64,000 nt of DNA from contig CADBYI010000002.1 of assembly GCA_902798825.1 (NCBI GenBank), forward strand, positions 1 through 64,000, in the 5' to 3' direction. Source of the DNA: an uncultured Eubacteriales bacterium. GTDB taxonomy: Bacteria; Bacillota; Clostridia; Christensenellales; CAG-138. Below are positions 38,899 through 47,607 of this stretch, one piece after another (the stretch's first letter is position 1; every line of letters starts with the position of its first letter). The notes beneath the pieces were generated by a model that was not told the origin of the DNA, did no database searches, and was given only the letters and a program-made list of their open reading frames with translations. Both the position numbers and the translations under genes were made by a program.

Positions 38899-39765
38899 AT
38901 GGAAGGGTCTATCATAAAGGGTGTGGGAGGGTTTTACTACGTTTCCACCGACCAGGGGGTGATCACCTGTAAGGCAAAGGGCGCCTTTCGTCGGGAGGGG
39001 ATCGCGCCTGTGGTGGGGGACCGGGTCAGCATCGTGGCTCACGAATCCGGATACGCCCACATTGAGGAGATACTCCCCCGCCGAAATCTGCTGATCCGTC
39101 CGGCTGTGTCCAACATCGACCGACTTCTCATCGTCCTGTCCGCCCACCTGCCCGAGCCGGATTGGCTGTTGTGCGACAAGCTCATCGTGCAGGCCGTGAT
39201 GAACCATATCGAACCGATAATCGTTCTAAACAAGGCGGATGAGGCTGTGGCGGACATTCAGGAGGCCTTTCGGAGGGAGTATCGGTTGTTCCCGCGGATC
39301 GAGGTTTCCGCCCTGTCGGGAGAGGGGCTCCCGGCTTTGAAGGAAGCCATTCGGGGGAAGATCTGCTGCTTTGCCGGTCAATCCGCCGTGGGGAAATCCT
39401 CTCTCATGAACGCCTTGCTGCCGGAACTGGCGCTGCCCGTTGGGGAGTTGACCCGCAAAACAGACCGGGGCAAGCATACCACCCGGCACGCCCAGCTGTG
39501 GCCATGCTTCGGCGGCGCGCTGCTGGATACCCCCGGGTTCTCCCTCTATGAACCGGAAAGCTTCGACGAAAAGCTGCTTCAAAGCTGCTATCCGGAGTTT
39601 AGGGAGGCAGAACCCTGCCGGTTCCTGGGCTGTATGCACATCAGCGAGCCCGGGTGCGGAGTAAAGGCGCTGCTTGCTGACGGCCGCCTGTCTCCGGCCC
39701 GATATGAACGATACGTTGAGATCGCGAAAGATTTTATCTTCAGGAGGAAACACCAATATGATTAA
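38899..39765 (+). CDS. rsgA: Ribosome small subunit GTPase RsgA
   Basis: A 288-residue circularly permuted GTPase for 30S maturation. An N-terminal OB fold precedes VLNKADEA (G4), GQSAVGKSSLMNAL (G1, near 160-173), DRGKHTTRHAQL (G2) and LLDTPGFS (G3). A C-terminal zinc knuckle has Cys-x4-Cys-x-His-x5-Cys (CRFLGCMH then EPGC) near 240-253. The PrkC-RsgA-Rpe order is conserved in Bacillota. It ends 8 nt inside rpe. Confidence 0.95.
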   Translation: MEGSIIKGVGGFYYVSTDQGVITCKAKGAFRREGIAPVVGDRVSIVAHESGYAHIEEILPRRNLLIRPAVSNIDRLLIVLSAHLPEPDWLLCDKLIVQAVMNHIEPIIVLNKADEAVADIQEAFRREYRLFPRIEVSALSGEGLPALKEAIRGKICCFAGQSAVGKSSLMNALLPELALPVGELTRKTDRGKHTTRHAQLWPCFGGALLDTPGFSLYEPESFDEKLLQSCYPEFREAEPCRFLGCMHISEPGCGVKALLADGRLSPARYERYVEIAKDFIFRRKHQYD

Positions 39766-40402
39766 GATCGCCCCCTCCATCCTGTCCGCCGACTTTGCCC
39801 ACATGGGCCAGGCTGTACAAATGCTGGAAAAAAGCGGTGCGGACTATATCCACTTCGACGTGATGGATGGCCATTTCGTGCCCAATCTCACCTTCGGTCC
39901 CCCCATGTGCAAGGCTTTGCGCCCCTTGACGAAGCTACCCCTGGACGTGCATCTGATGGTGGAGCGCCCCGGCGACTGGGTTTCCCGTTTTCGGGATGCG
40001 GGGGCGGATATCGTCACCTTCCACGTGGAGGCGGAGCGGCATATCCATCGGGTGCTTCAATCCATCCACGACGGGGGCATGAAGGCGGGCGTGGTGCTGA
40101 ACCCGGCCACCCCCCTGTCCATGTGCGAAGACGTTTTGGATGAGTGCGACATGGTCCTGCTTATGAGCGTAAACCCGGGATTCGGCGGACAAAAGTTCAT
40201 ACCCCATGTGTTGAAAAAGATAGAGAAACTGAACGACATGAAGCTCGTACATGGCTTGCGCTTCGATATCGAGGTGGACGGCGGCGTGAACGAACAGACG
40301 GCGCCCCTTTGCCGAAACGCCGGCGCCACCGTGCTGGTGGCAGGCAACGCCGTGTTTTCGGCTTCCGACCCCGGGGAGATGATTCGCAGGCTCCGTGGCT
40401 GA
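39758..40402 (+). CDS. rpe: Ribulose-phosphate 3-epimerase
   Basis: The 214-residue TIM-barrel enzyme interconverts ribulose 5-phosphate and xylulose 5-phosphate. APSILSADF (residues 5-13), YIHFDVMDGHFVPNLTFG near 31-48 with metal-binding His and Asp, DVHLMVERP near 62-70, LMSVNPGFGGQKF near 135-147 and FDIEVDGGVN near 169-178 are present. AGGAGG lies upstream of ATG within rsgA. Its end overlaps the next gene by 8 nt. Confidence 0.96.
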   Translation: MIKIAPSILSADFAHMGQAVQMLEKSGADYIHFDVMDGHFVPNLTFGPPMCKALRPLTKLPLDVHLMVERPGDWVSRFRDAGADIVTFHVEAERHIHRVLQSIHDGGMKAGVVLNPATPLSMCEDVLDECDMVLLMSVNPGFGGQKFIPHVLKKIEKLNDMKLVHGLRFDIEVDGGVNEQTAPLCRNAGATVLVAGNAVFSASDPGEMIRRLRG

Positions 40403-41225
40403 TTTAAGAACCATTTTTGTACGAATCAAAGGCTTTGCCCGAACGCTGCACCAGCGGGGTATCGTGACCCATGCCGCGTCGGGCGCCTTCTATACGTTTT
40501 TGTCCCTGTTCCCCCTGACGGCTCTTGCCGCCTCCCTGATGCCCTGCGTGGGTATCTCGCAGGCGGCTTTGTTTCATTTACTGGAAGGGTTTGTGCCCTC
40601 TGGGGTATCCGCCCTGCTGCAGGCGATCCTGTCCAACGTGTATCAAAACGTCTTCCCCGCCCTGCCGGTGTCCCTGCTGGTGCTCCTTTGGTCCGCCGCC
40701 CGATCCTTTTCGGAGTTGCTGCGGGGCATGGCCGCCATGGCAGGCGATCCTGCGGTTCGGTATCTGCGGCGGCATCTTAGGGCCATCCTGCTGACGATGG
40801 CCCTTTTGCTGACGCTGCTGTTGTCCCTTTCCCTGCTGATTTTCGGGGCCAAGATCGCCGTGGGCATGGAACGCATGGCCCCAAAAGCCGTCGTGGGAAT
40901 ATGGGCCCTTGTTCTCCGTCTCCGTTACATCGGCATGACGGCCCTGCTGTGGCTCCTGTTCGTCTTTTTATTCCGATCCATCCCCAATTGTTCGTTCACG
41001 TTCCAAGAGGTACGATTGGCCGCCGCCCTTTCAGCGGCCGCATGGATACTCTTTTCTGCCCTCTTCTCCCTGTATGCCAGCTATCTTTTGGATCTGTCCC
41101 TTTACGGAAGTATGGCGACCATGGTGGTGACCATGCTGTGGCTGTTCTACTGCCAATATATCCTTTTGATCGGGGCCGGCATATGCGCTTATACGCAAAA
41201 GAAAGCGGAAGCTGACACAAACTGA
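40395..41225 (+). CDS. YihY/BrkB family inner-membrane protein
   Basis: A 276-residue polytopic protein with about six helices. THAASGAFYTFLSLFPLTAL near residues 24-43, the helix-loop-helix region around SARSF, and the C-terminal SMATMVVTMLWLFYCQYILL match the YihY/BrkB family, whose function is unresolved (it is not an RNase, despite old names). GTG start 8 nt inside rpe, so translational coupling is likely. Its stop codon lies inside the hairpin that terminates the convergent mutS2 operon. Confidence 0.85.
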   Translation: MADLRTIFVRIKGFARTLHQRGIVTHAASGAFYTFLSLFPLTALAASLMPCVGISQAALFHLLEGFVPSGVSALLQAILSNVYQNVFPALPVSLLVLLWSAARSFSELLRGMAAMAGDPAVRYLRRHLRAILLTMALLLTLLLSLSLLIFGAKIAVGMERMAPKAVVGIWALVLRLRYIGMTALLWLLFVFLFRSIPNCSFTFQEVRLAAALSAAAWILFSALFSLYASYLLDLSLYGSMATMVVTMLWLFYCQYILLIGAGICAYTQKKAEADTN

Positions 41226-41235
41226 CAGCTTCCGC
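41201..41235 (-). terminator. Terminator of the mutS2 transcript
   Basis: GCGGAAGCTG / CAGCTTCCGC, perfect 10 bp with an 11-nt loop, followed on the minus strand by TTTCTTTT. The yihY stop codon is in the loop. On the plus strand no T-run follows, so yihY may lack its own terminator here. Confidence 0.7.
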
Positions 41236-41248
41236 GGGATACATCTCT

Positions 41249-43612
41249 CTATTTCAGGGTAACCACCGTGACACCGGCGTCCCCCTCCCCGTAGGCCCCG
41301 ATCCGATAGGATTTGACCCGAGGATGATTCTTGAGGTACGCCTGAATACCGGCTCGAAGGGCGCCGGTACCCTTGCCGTGGATCACGTTGAATTCCTTTC
41401 GTCCGTTCCGCACACACATATCGATGTATCGATCCACCTCCAGCATCCCGTCGTCCACGGTCATACCCCGAAGGTCCAGGTCCATCTTGACCTCCTGTAT
41501 GTCCTGCAGGATGGGTTTGCTAATCACTTGAGGCCGCTTTTTCTTCGCCTTGGGCAGGGTCCTTAGGTCCGACAGGGGCACGTTCATCTTGATGACTCCC
41601 GCCTGTATCTGGACCATGCCCCGGGCATCCGGCGCCTTCAGCACGGTGGCTGTGTTGTGGATGCTAACGATCTCGTAGGTCTCCCCTACCTTCACGTCCT
41701 TGGGCGTCTCTCCCAGATCGTCCGCGGTTAGGGGCGTGTCCGCCAAATCGTTTTCAGAGGCCCGTATACCGTCCCGCGCCTTCTGGATGGCCCGTTCAAG
41801 TGCTCGCGCATCGATGTTTTTGATGGACCGTAGTTCAACGATCAGCTGCTCCATCTCCCGCCGGGTCTGCCGCACGATATCCCGGGCGTCCTCACGGGCC
41901 CTGCTGCGCAGAAGCCCCCGCTCCTCGTCCAGCTTTCGCTTCTCCTTCTCATAGTCGTTTCGAAGCTTTTCCGCCTCCCACAGGGCCAGCTGGGCGTCGT
42001 GACGGGATTGCTCGGCTATCCGGCGCTGCTCCTCGGCTCCACTCAACACATCCTCAAAGGCCACGTCCTCCTTCTTGAGGAACTGTCTGGCCCGCTCGAT
42101 GACCTCGTCTGAAAGGCCCAGCCGCTGGCTGATCTCAAAGGCGTTGGATTTGCCGGGGATACCGATATAGAGCTTATAGGTGGGACAGAGCCGGTCCACG
42201 TCGAACTCCATGGAGGCGTTCTGCATGCCCTCCCGGGCTAGGGCGAAGGCCTTGATCTCGCTGTAATGGGTGGTGGCCATGGTGCGGCAGCCCTGGGCCT
42301 GAAGCCGTTCCAAAATGGCCTGGGCAAGGGCGGCCCCTTCCAGCGGGTCCGTGCCTGCGCCAAGCTCGTCCAGCAGCACCAGTGTGTGGTCGTCGGCCTG
42401 CTGGATGATGGTGACCAGATTGGTCATGTGGGCGCTGAAGGTGGACAGGCTTTGCTCGATGGATTGTTCGTCGCCGATATCTGCAAAGACCTGATCGAAG
42501 ATGGAGACCTGGCTCCCCTCCTCCGCAGGCAGGAACAGGCCGCACATGGCCATGAGGGTAAAGAGCCCCACGGTCTTCAGCGTCACCGTCTTGCCGCCGG
42601 TGTTGGGACCGGTGATGATGAGGGTGTCGAAATCCTCCCCCAGCCACAGGGTGACGGGCACCACCTTCTCCCTGTCGATCAGGGGATGCCGGGCGTTGTT
42701 GAGCCGGATGCGGCCCTCCTCATTGAGCTTGGGACGAACGCCGCCGTAGTCCCGTGCCAGCATGGCCTTGGCGAAGATGCAGTCCAGCCTGCCTAAGAGT
42801 TGAAGACTGTCATACAGCTCGTCAGCATAGGGCTGCAAAAGGGCCGTGAGCCCCGCCAAAATGCGCTCCATCTCCTTCTTCTCGTCCAGCAGGAGCTTTT
42901 TATACTCGTTTCCCAGCTCCACCACCGCCGCCGGCTCGATGAACAGGGTCTGGCCTGTGCCGCTTTGGTCGTGGATGAGGCCGGGGATCTGCCGCCGATG
43001 CTCCGCCTTCACCGGTATGGTGTAGCGACCGTTGCGCATGGTGATGATGGCGTCTTGAAGGTATTTCTGTTCCCCGGCGCTGCGGATGATGCTGTTCAGC
43101 TTATCCCGCACCTTTTCCGTGGTCAGCTTCATCTGCCGCCGGATCCTGGCCAGCTCCGGAGACGCATTGTCCGCCATCTCCTCCTCGGAGAGGATGCACC
43201 GGGCGATCTCGTTTTCAATGGAGGGCTGTGCCGTGAGACGGTTGGCCAGCAGGCACAAAAGGCCGTCCCCGCCCTGCTCCTTGCCGCCCAGGATGGCTTC
43301 CCTGGTCCGACGGGAGACCTTGAGGCACCGCTCCGCATTCAGCAGCTCCCCCATGGACAGGGCCAGCACCGCGCTCATGCGCCGAAGACTTCCCCTTATA
43401 TCGGGGAACACATCCAGGGGCGTATGTCCCAAACGCCAGTAAATGGACTCCGCCTCCGTGGTCTCCTGCAACAGGCGCTCCGCCTCATGCAGGGAGGCAA
43501 CCGGCACAAGGGTATCCACCGCAGCCTTCCCTAGGTCGGAAACGGCGTATGCCCTAAGAAGGGTTTGAATTTTATCCAGTTCAAGGGTCCGTATGGTTCT
43601 TTGCGATATCAT
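41249..43612 (-). CDS. mutS2: MutS2 family ATPase/nuclease
   Basis: A 787-residue MutS2, known as an anti-recombination or ribosome-rescue ATPase. The core-lever region is followed by GPNTGGKTVTLKTVG (Walker A near 333-347), a DELGAGTDP Walker B near 410, then a long coiled coil (about 510-620) and a C-terminal Smr nuclease domain beginning LDLRGMTVDD near 710, with HGKGTGALR. All parts are complete. The ATG at 43612 is used; a TTG two codons earlier overlaps the htrA stop. No ribosome site is obvious, so coupling to htrA is likely. Confidence 0.94.
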   Translation of the reverse strand: MISQRTIRTLELDKIQTLLRAYAVSDLGKAAVDTLVPVASLHEAERLLQETTEAESIYWRLGHTPLDVFPDIRGSLRRMSAVLALSMGELLNAERCLKVSRRTREAILGGKEQGGDGLLCLLANRLTAQPSIENEIARCILSEEEMADNASPELARIRRQMKLTTEKVRDKLNSIIRSAGEQKYLQDAIITMRNGRYTIPVKAEHRRQIPGLIHDQSGTGQTLFIEPAAVVELGNEYKKLLLDEKKEMERILAGLTALLQPYADELYDSLQLLGRLDCIFAKAMLARDYGGVRPKLNEEGRIRLNNARHPLIDREKVVPVTLWLGEDFDTLIITGPNTGGKTVTLKTVGLFTLMAMCGLFLPAEEGSQVSIFDQVFADIGDEQSIEQSLSTFSAHMTNLVTIIQQADDHTLVLLDELGAGTDPLEGAALAQAILERLQAQGCRTMATTHYSEIKAFALAREGMQNASMEFDVDRLCPTYKLYIGIPGKSNAFEISQRLGLSDEVIERARQFLKKEDVAFEDVLSGAEEQRRIAEQSRHDAQLALWEAEKLRNDYEKEKRKLDEERGLLRSRAREDARDIVRQTRREMEQLIVELRSIKNIDARALERAIQKARDGIRASENDLADTPLTADDLGETPKDVKVGETYEIVSIHNTATVLKAPDARGMVQIQAGVIKMNVPLSDLRTLPKAKKKRPQVISKPILQDIQEVKMDLDLRGMTVDDGMLEVDRYIDMCVRNGRKEFNVIHGKGTGALRAGIQAYLKNHPRVKSYRIGAYGEGDAGVTVVTLK

Positions 43613-43614
43613 CG

Positions 43615-44919
43615 TCAATGGTTGAATCTGTTCATATCGCCGATGGTCACGGGGATCGTCAGGTATTCTCCCTCTCGATACACGGTGAAGACGACCACGT
43701 CGCCCACCAGCTTGGAGCGTACATATTCCACCACGTCGTCGTTCACGTGGACCTCGATCTCATCGGCCTTGGTGATGATGTCTCCCACCTTGAGCCCCGC
43801 CTGGTCTGCCGGCGCGCCTTCGGTGAGCTCTTCGACGCGGCAGCCGGCGGGCACCAGATTCATCGCCGCCGTCTCCTCGTCCACGGTCCGGATCGTGACG
43901 CCGATGCCGGGGCGCACCATGCCGCCGTCCCGAAGGATCACGTTGGCGATCTCGATGACGTTTTGAATGGGCAGCGCAAAACCGATGCCCTCGGCGGAGA
44001 TGCTGTTGCCGTTGGAATCATATCCGGCGGTGACGGACTTGGCACTGTTCATGCCGATGACCTGGCCAGCCATATTGATGAGAGGGCCGCCGCTGTTGCC
44101 GAAGTTGATGGCGGCGTCGGTCTGCAGATAGGTGTTGACGAAGCCATCGATGTTGATTTCCCGGGCGGTGGCGCTGATGATGCCGAAGGTGACCGTACCG
44201 TATAGCTCATAGGCGCTCAATGGATTACCAATGGCGATCACATACTCGCCCACCCGAAGGGCGTCGGAATCGCCTATGGGCAGAGCGGGGTAGTTCTCCC
44301 CCTCCACCTTCAACACTGCCACGTCCAATGTCACGTCGGCGCCCACCACCAAGGCGGAAGATTTTTCACCGTTGGTGAAGAGCACGTCCACCGCCGCTGC
44401 GCCGTTGACCACATGGGCGTTGGTCAGGATATACCCATTTTCCGACACGATGAAGCCGGAGCCGCTGCCATACTCCTCCAGCTTGCCGGTGCGCGCGTTG
44501 GGCTGGTACTGGATGATGCCTACCACGGACGCGGAAGCTGCCTCCACCACATCGGGGATGGAGGCGAAGGTCTGCATCTGGTCAGACTCCTGCACGTTCA
44601 GCTCCAGCTGGGGCAGTTCCTCCAAAACCTCGGGGTCAACCGTGGGCAACGGGGTGCTCTCGGCTGTCGGCAGATCCACGCCGGGCGTGGGCAGTGCAGG
44701 CGTCTCTGTACCCTGCTGATCGGGCTCTGCTTCAGGCTGGGCCGGCTCCTCCGTCTGGGCGGGGAAGGTCATGGCGGCCCTGGCCTCCCGGATGCGGAAA
44801 AACCCAGTGCCGATCACGGTGCACGCGACGAACAGGACGCACATCAGGATGGACAAGCACCAGATCAGGGCGGATATGCCCTTGTCCTGTTTGGTTTGGT
44901 TGAGATGTTTAGGTTCCAT
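43615..44919 (-). CDS. htrA: HtrA/DegP-type membrane-anchored serine protease
   Basis: A 434-residue envelope protease. A cytoplasmic tail and one transmembrane helix (near residues 17-40) are followed by a Pro/Glu/Thr-rich linker (about 50-115), a trypsin-like domain with His169 (LTNAHVV), Asp199 (VTLDVAVL) and Ser276 (NFGNSGGPL), and a C-terminal PDZ domain near 335-425. The start ATG at 44919 has GGAGG 9 nt upstream; a GTG at 44943 is in frame but deeper in the kinase gene. It overlaps the histidine kinase gene by 11 nt, as in walRK-htrA-like clusters, so it is probably part of that envelope-stress regulon. Confidence 0.95.
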   Translation of the reverse strand: MEPKHLNQTKQDKGISALIWCLSILMCVLFVACTVIGTGFFRIREARAAMTFPAQTEEPAQPEAEPDQQGTETPALPTPGVDLPTAESTPLPTVDPEVLEELPQLELNVQESDQMQTFASIPDVVEAASASVVGIIQYQPNARTGKLEEYGSGSGFIVSENGYILTNAHVVNGAAAVDVLFTNGEKSSALVVGADVTLDVAVLKVEGENYPALPIGDSDALRVGEYVIAIGNPLSAYELYGTVTFGIISATAREINIDGFVNTYLQTDAAINFGNSGGPLINMAGQVIGMNSAKSVTAGYDSNGNSISAEGIGFALPIQNVIEIANVILRDGGMVRPGIGVTIRTVDEETAAMNLVPAGCRVEELTEGAPADQAGLKVGDIITKADEIEVHVNDDVVEYVRSKLVGDVVVFTVYREGEYLTIPVTIGDMNRFNH

Positions 44920-46357
44920 TTTTTCTGCCTCCGTCTGTGACACGCTTCAGCGTGTTTGCTTTCTCCAATGTAAAGGTGAACTGGGTCCCCTTTCCCCGGG
45001 CGCTCTTGACCGTTATGGACTGTCCGTGTGCTTCGATGATCTTTTTCACGATGGCCAGCCCCAGCCCGGAGCCCACCTGGGGCGAAGGCGTGTGGGCCTT
45101 TTCCACCTTGTAGAATCGATCGAAGATGTGGGGCACGTCCTCCGCGGGAATCCCTACGCCGGTGTCGCGGATGGTGACATACACCTCCTTGCGCAGGGCA
45201 TAGGTGGAAACGAGAAGCGTCCGTCCCTCTGGGGAATACTTGATGGCGTTATCGACCAGGTTCCGCAGGACCTGTGATATCTGGTTGCTGTCCGCATACA
45301 CGAAGCTCTGCTCATTGGCAAATCGCACGTCCAGCTCCATGCGCTTCTCCGAGATGCGGGCCTCGAAGGTGATGAGCGTCCGACGAATCAACTCATTGAT
45401 ATCAAACACCTCATAGTTGACCGTGATGATGCCGCTTTCGATCCTAGCTAAATCCAGCAGGTCGTTTACCATGGCCGTCATTCGCCGCGTTTCCGAAAGC
45501 ACGATATCGATATAGTGATCATGCTCCTCGGGGGGGATGGTACCGTCCATCATGGCCTCCAAAAAGCCCTTCATGCTGGTGAGGGGTGATCGAAGCTCAT
45601 GGGACACGTTGGCCACGAAGCTTTGACGGGTGACCTCCAAATTTTTCAGCTGGTCGGCCATCTCATTGAAGCTGCGTCCCAGCTGGGATGCCTCGTCCCG
45701 GCCCTGAACGGGAATACGCTGGGAAAAATCCCCCTTGGAATAGCACTGGACGATATGGTTCATGTCCACAAAGGGATTGATGATCCGCTTGGCGATGAAG
45801 TAGGAGGAGAATAAAACCACAAAGGCGGCCACAACGCAGATGGCCAGCGTCCACAGCGCGATCTGGCGAAAGGCCTCGTTCCATCGGGTGATGTCGCTGT
45901 GTATGAGCAGGACCCCTTCCCTGTCCCCCTCGCCCATGCGGGCATACACCGTGTATACGGGGAATTGGGCCCCATCGAAGTATCGCTCCATGGCCTCCGG
46001 CGCTTCGCCGCTGCGGCGCACCGCTTCCTCCGCTCGCGTGCTCTCTGCTGGAAGCTGAACAAGCGGCGCCCACTTTTCGTCCGCATAGGCGCTGATCGTT
46101 TCCTCTGGATACAGGGCCTGTATCAACAGCCCCCGTTCCTCCACCAGGGGCGTCAGGGCTGTGGCGTCGCCGCCGTCCTTCAGCAGGACTATGGCTTGCT
46201 GCCCCTTCTCCACCAGTATATCCTTCTCCATATTCAGGCTCTGCATACGGGAAACAAATCCGATCCCCAGCCCCAAAATGAGCAACAGAGAAAGGACCGT
46301 CACGCACTGCAAAAACAGCATACGGTCGAATATGGATTTGAAGCGGATTTTCGCCAT
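44909..46357 (-). CDS. Sensor histidine kinase, WalK/PhoR-like
   Basis: A 482-residue sensor with two transmembrane helices (near 14-35 and 165-190) around an extracellular domain of about 130 residues, then HAMP (near 190-240), the HisKA box FVANVSHELRSPLTSMKG (His near 253) and an HATPase domain with NLVDNAIKYS, DTGVGIP and GSGLGLAIVK. No PAS domain is seen between HAMP and HisKA, which separates it from classical WalK. It is 12 nt downstream of its regulator gene and overlaps htrA. Confidence 0.92.
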   Translation of the reverse strand: MAKIRFKSIFDRMLFLQCVTVLSLLLILGLGIGFVSRMQSLNMEKDILVEKGQQAIVLLKDGGDATALTPLVEERGLLIQALYPEETISAYADEKWAPLVQLPAESTRAEEAVRRSGEAPEAMERYFDGAQFPVYTVYARMGEGDREGVLLIHSDITRWNEAFRQIALWTLAICVVAAFVVLFSSYFIAKRIINPFVDMNHIVQCYSKGDFSQRIPVQGRDEASQLGRSFNEMADQLKNLEVTRQSFVANVSHELRSPLTSMKGFLEAMMDGTIPPEEHDHYIDIVLSETRRMTAMVNDLLDLARIESGIITVNYEVFDINELIRRTLITFEARISEKRMELDVRFANEQSFVYADSNQISQVLRNLVDNAIKYSPEGRTLLVSTYALRKEVYVTIRDTGVGIPAEDVPHIFDRFYKVEKAHTPSPQVGSGLGLAIVKKIIEAHGQSITVKSARGKGTQFTFTLEKANTLKRVTDGGRKNGT

Positions 46358-46369
46358 GAAGAAAGGTCG

Positions 46370-47053
46370 TCAGGAATGGATCTCGAACTTATATCCCACG
46401 CCCCATACGGTCTTCAACTGCCAGCTTTGGCGCTCCCCCAGCTTCTCGCGGATCCGCTTCACGTGCACATCCACCGTGCGGGAATCGCCGAAGAAATCGA
46501 AGCCCCACACCTGTTCCAGCAGCTGCTCCCGGGTGAACACCTTCCCTGCATGGGAAGCCAGGAAGTATAGTAGCTCGATCTCCTTGGGCGGCATTTCCAG
46601 CTGTATACCGTCCAGGATCACGGAGTAGTTCTCCAGCGAAATGGACAAGTCAGGCAGCACGATGGCCTTCTCCTGGTCAGCGGCGGGTACGCTGCGGCGA
46701 AGCACCGCCTTGATCCGGGCGATCAGCTCGTTGCTGTCAAAGGGCTTAGCGATATAGTCGTCGGCGCCCAGCTCCAATCCCCGGACCCGTTCGCCGGTAT
46801 CGCCCTTGGCCGTCAGCATGATGACCGGTGTAGGAGACTCCTGTCGGATATCGTTGAGAATGGACCAGCCATCCCGCCCGGGCAGCATCACGTCCAGCAC
46901 CACCAGCGTGGGCTTGACGCTGCGGAACGTGGACAGAGCGTCGTACCCGGTGGCGCAGGTAGCCACGTTGAACCCGGCTTTTTTCAAATATAGCTCGAGG
47001 ATGGAAAGAATGTTCCTGTCATCGTCGATCACGAGAATGGTGTTGTTATCCAT
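46370..47053 (-). CDS. OmpR-family response regulator
   Basis: A 227-residue regulator. The receiver domain has acidic residues Asp10-Asp12, phospho-acceptor Asp54 in VVLDVMLPGRDG, Thr in MLTAKGD and Lys in DDYIAKPF. The winged-helix C-terminal half (LTPKEIELLYFLASH-like, here MPPKEIELLYFLASHAGKVF, then DSRTVDVHVKRIREKL) binds DNA. AGGAGG lies 4 nt before ATG. It is paired with the kinase and htrA downstream and preceded by the DUF523 gene after 11 nt. Confidence 0.94.
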   Translation of the reverse strand: MDNNTILVIDDDRNILSILELYLKKAGFNVATCATGYDALSTFRSVKPTLVVLDVMLPGRDGWSILNDIRQESPTPVIMLTAKGDTGERVRGLELGADDYIAKPFDSNELIARIKAVLRRSVPAADQEKAIVLPDLSISLENYSVILDGIQLEMPPKEIELLYFLASHAGKVFTREQLLEQVWGFDFFGDSRTVDVHVKRIREKLGERQSWQLKTVWGVGYKFEIHS

Positions 47054-47064
47054 AGGACCTCCTG

Positions 47065-47472
47065 TTACTCAATACCGATCACCTGTATTCCGTTTTCGGC
47101 CAGCAGCCGCGCTGTGATCCCGTCGCCCTGTACCAGCTTTTTTGAAAACGTACCGTCATATATCCACCCCGACCCGCAGGATGGGCTTCTCTTTTGCAGC
47201 AGCGCTTGCGTTGCTCCATAGGTCCGGGCTAAGGCTAACACCGCCTGGGCGCCCCGCCCATAGGCTTCTGTACGATCGACCCCCTGGGTATCGACGACCC
47301 GGCCCGCTTTGATTTCGCAGGGCGGACGGGGCGTGGGCAACCCGCCCAACTGCTCAGGACAAACGGGAATCGCCTCCCCCGCCTTGACCAGCTCCACGAT
47401 CGTTTCGCAGGCCTTTGCCTTTCCGTCGTATCGACAGGGAAATCCAGCCAAACAGGCACTAACGAGAATCAC
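47065..47472 (-). CDS. DUF523 family protein
   Basis: A 135-residue cytoplasmic protein with conserved cysteines in SACLAGFPCRYDG (residues 5-17), VCPEQLGGLPTPRPP near 37-51 and KRSPSCGSG near 94-102, the DUF523 signature. The cysteines suggest a metal or iron-sulfur site, but no activity is established for the family. GTG start with AGGTGG 9 nt upstream. It has its own strong promoter and is the first gene before the two-component system, so it may share their transcript. Confidence 0.85.
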   Translation of the reverse strand: MILVSACLAGFPCRYDGKAKACETIVELVKAGEAIPVCPEQLGGLPTPRPPCEIKAGRVVDTQGVDRTEAYGRGAQAVLALARTYGATQALLQKRSPSCGSGWIYDGTFSKKLVQGDGITARLLAENGIQVIGIE

Positions 47473-47502
47473 CGCATACTACCACCTATTTATAGTCATT
47501 GC

Positions 47503-47531
47503 ATTGTACCACAAAAGGCGATATTTGTCCA
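47503..47531 (-). promoter_or_regulatory. Promoter of the DUF523 / two-component operon
   Basis: Minus-strand TGGACA, a 17-nt spacer and TACAAT, each one base from consensus. Confidence 0.7.
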
Positions 47532-47550
47532 GTATGTGAACGAAATGCTT

Positions 47551-47588
47551 TGTAATAAAAAAGTGAGGGCCGTGATTCACAGCCCTCA
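47551..47588 (-). terminator. Terminator of the sugar ABC importer operon
   Basis: TGAGGGC ... GCCCTCA stem, extended by GTGA/TCAC, followed on the minus strand by ACTTTTTTATT. Confidence 0.82.
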
Positions 47589-47607
47589 ACATCCACTTTG
47601 AAACGGA

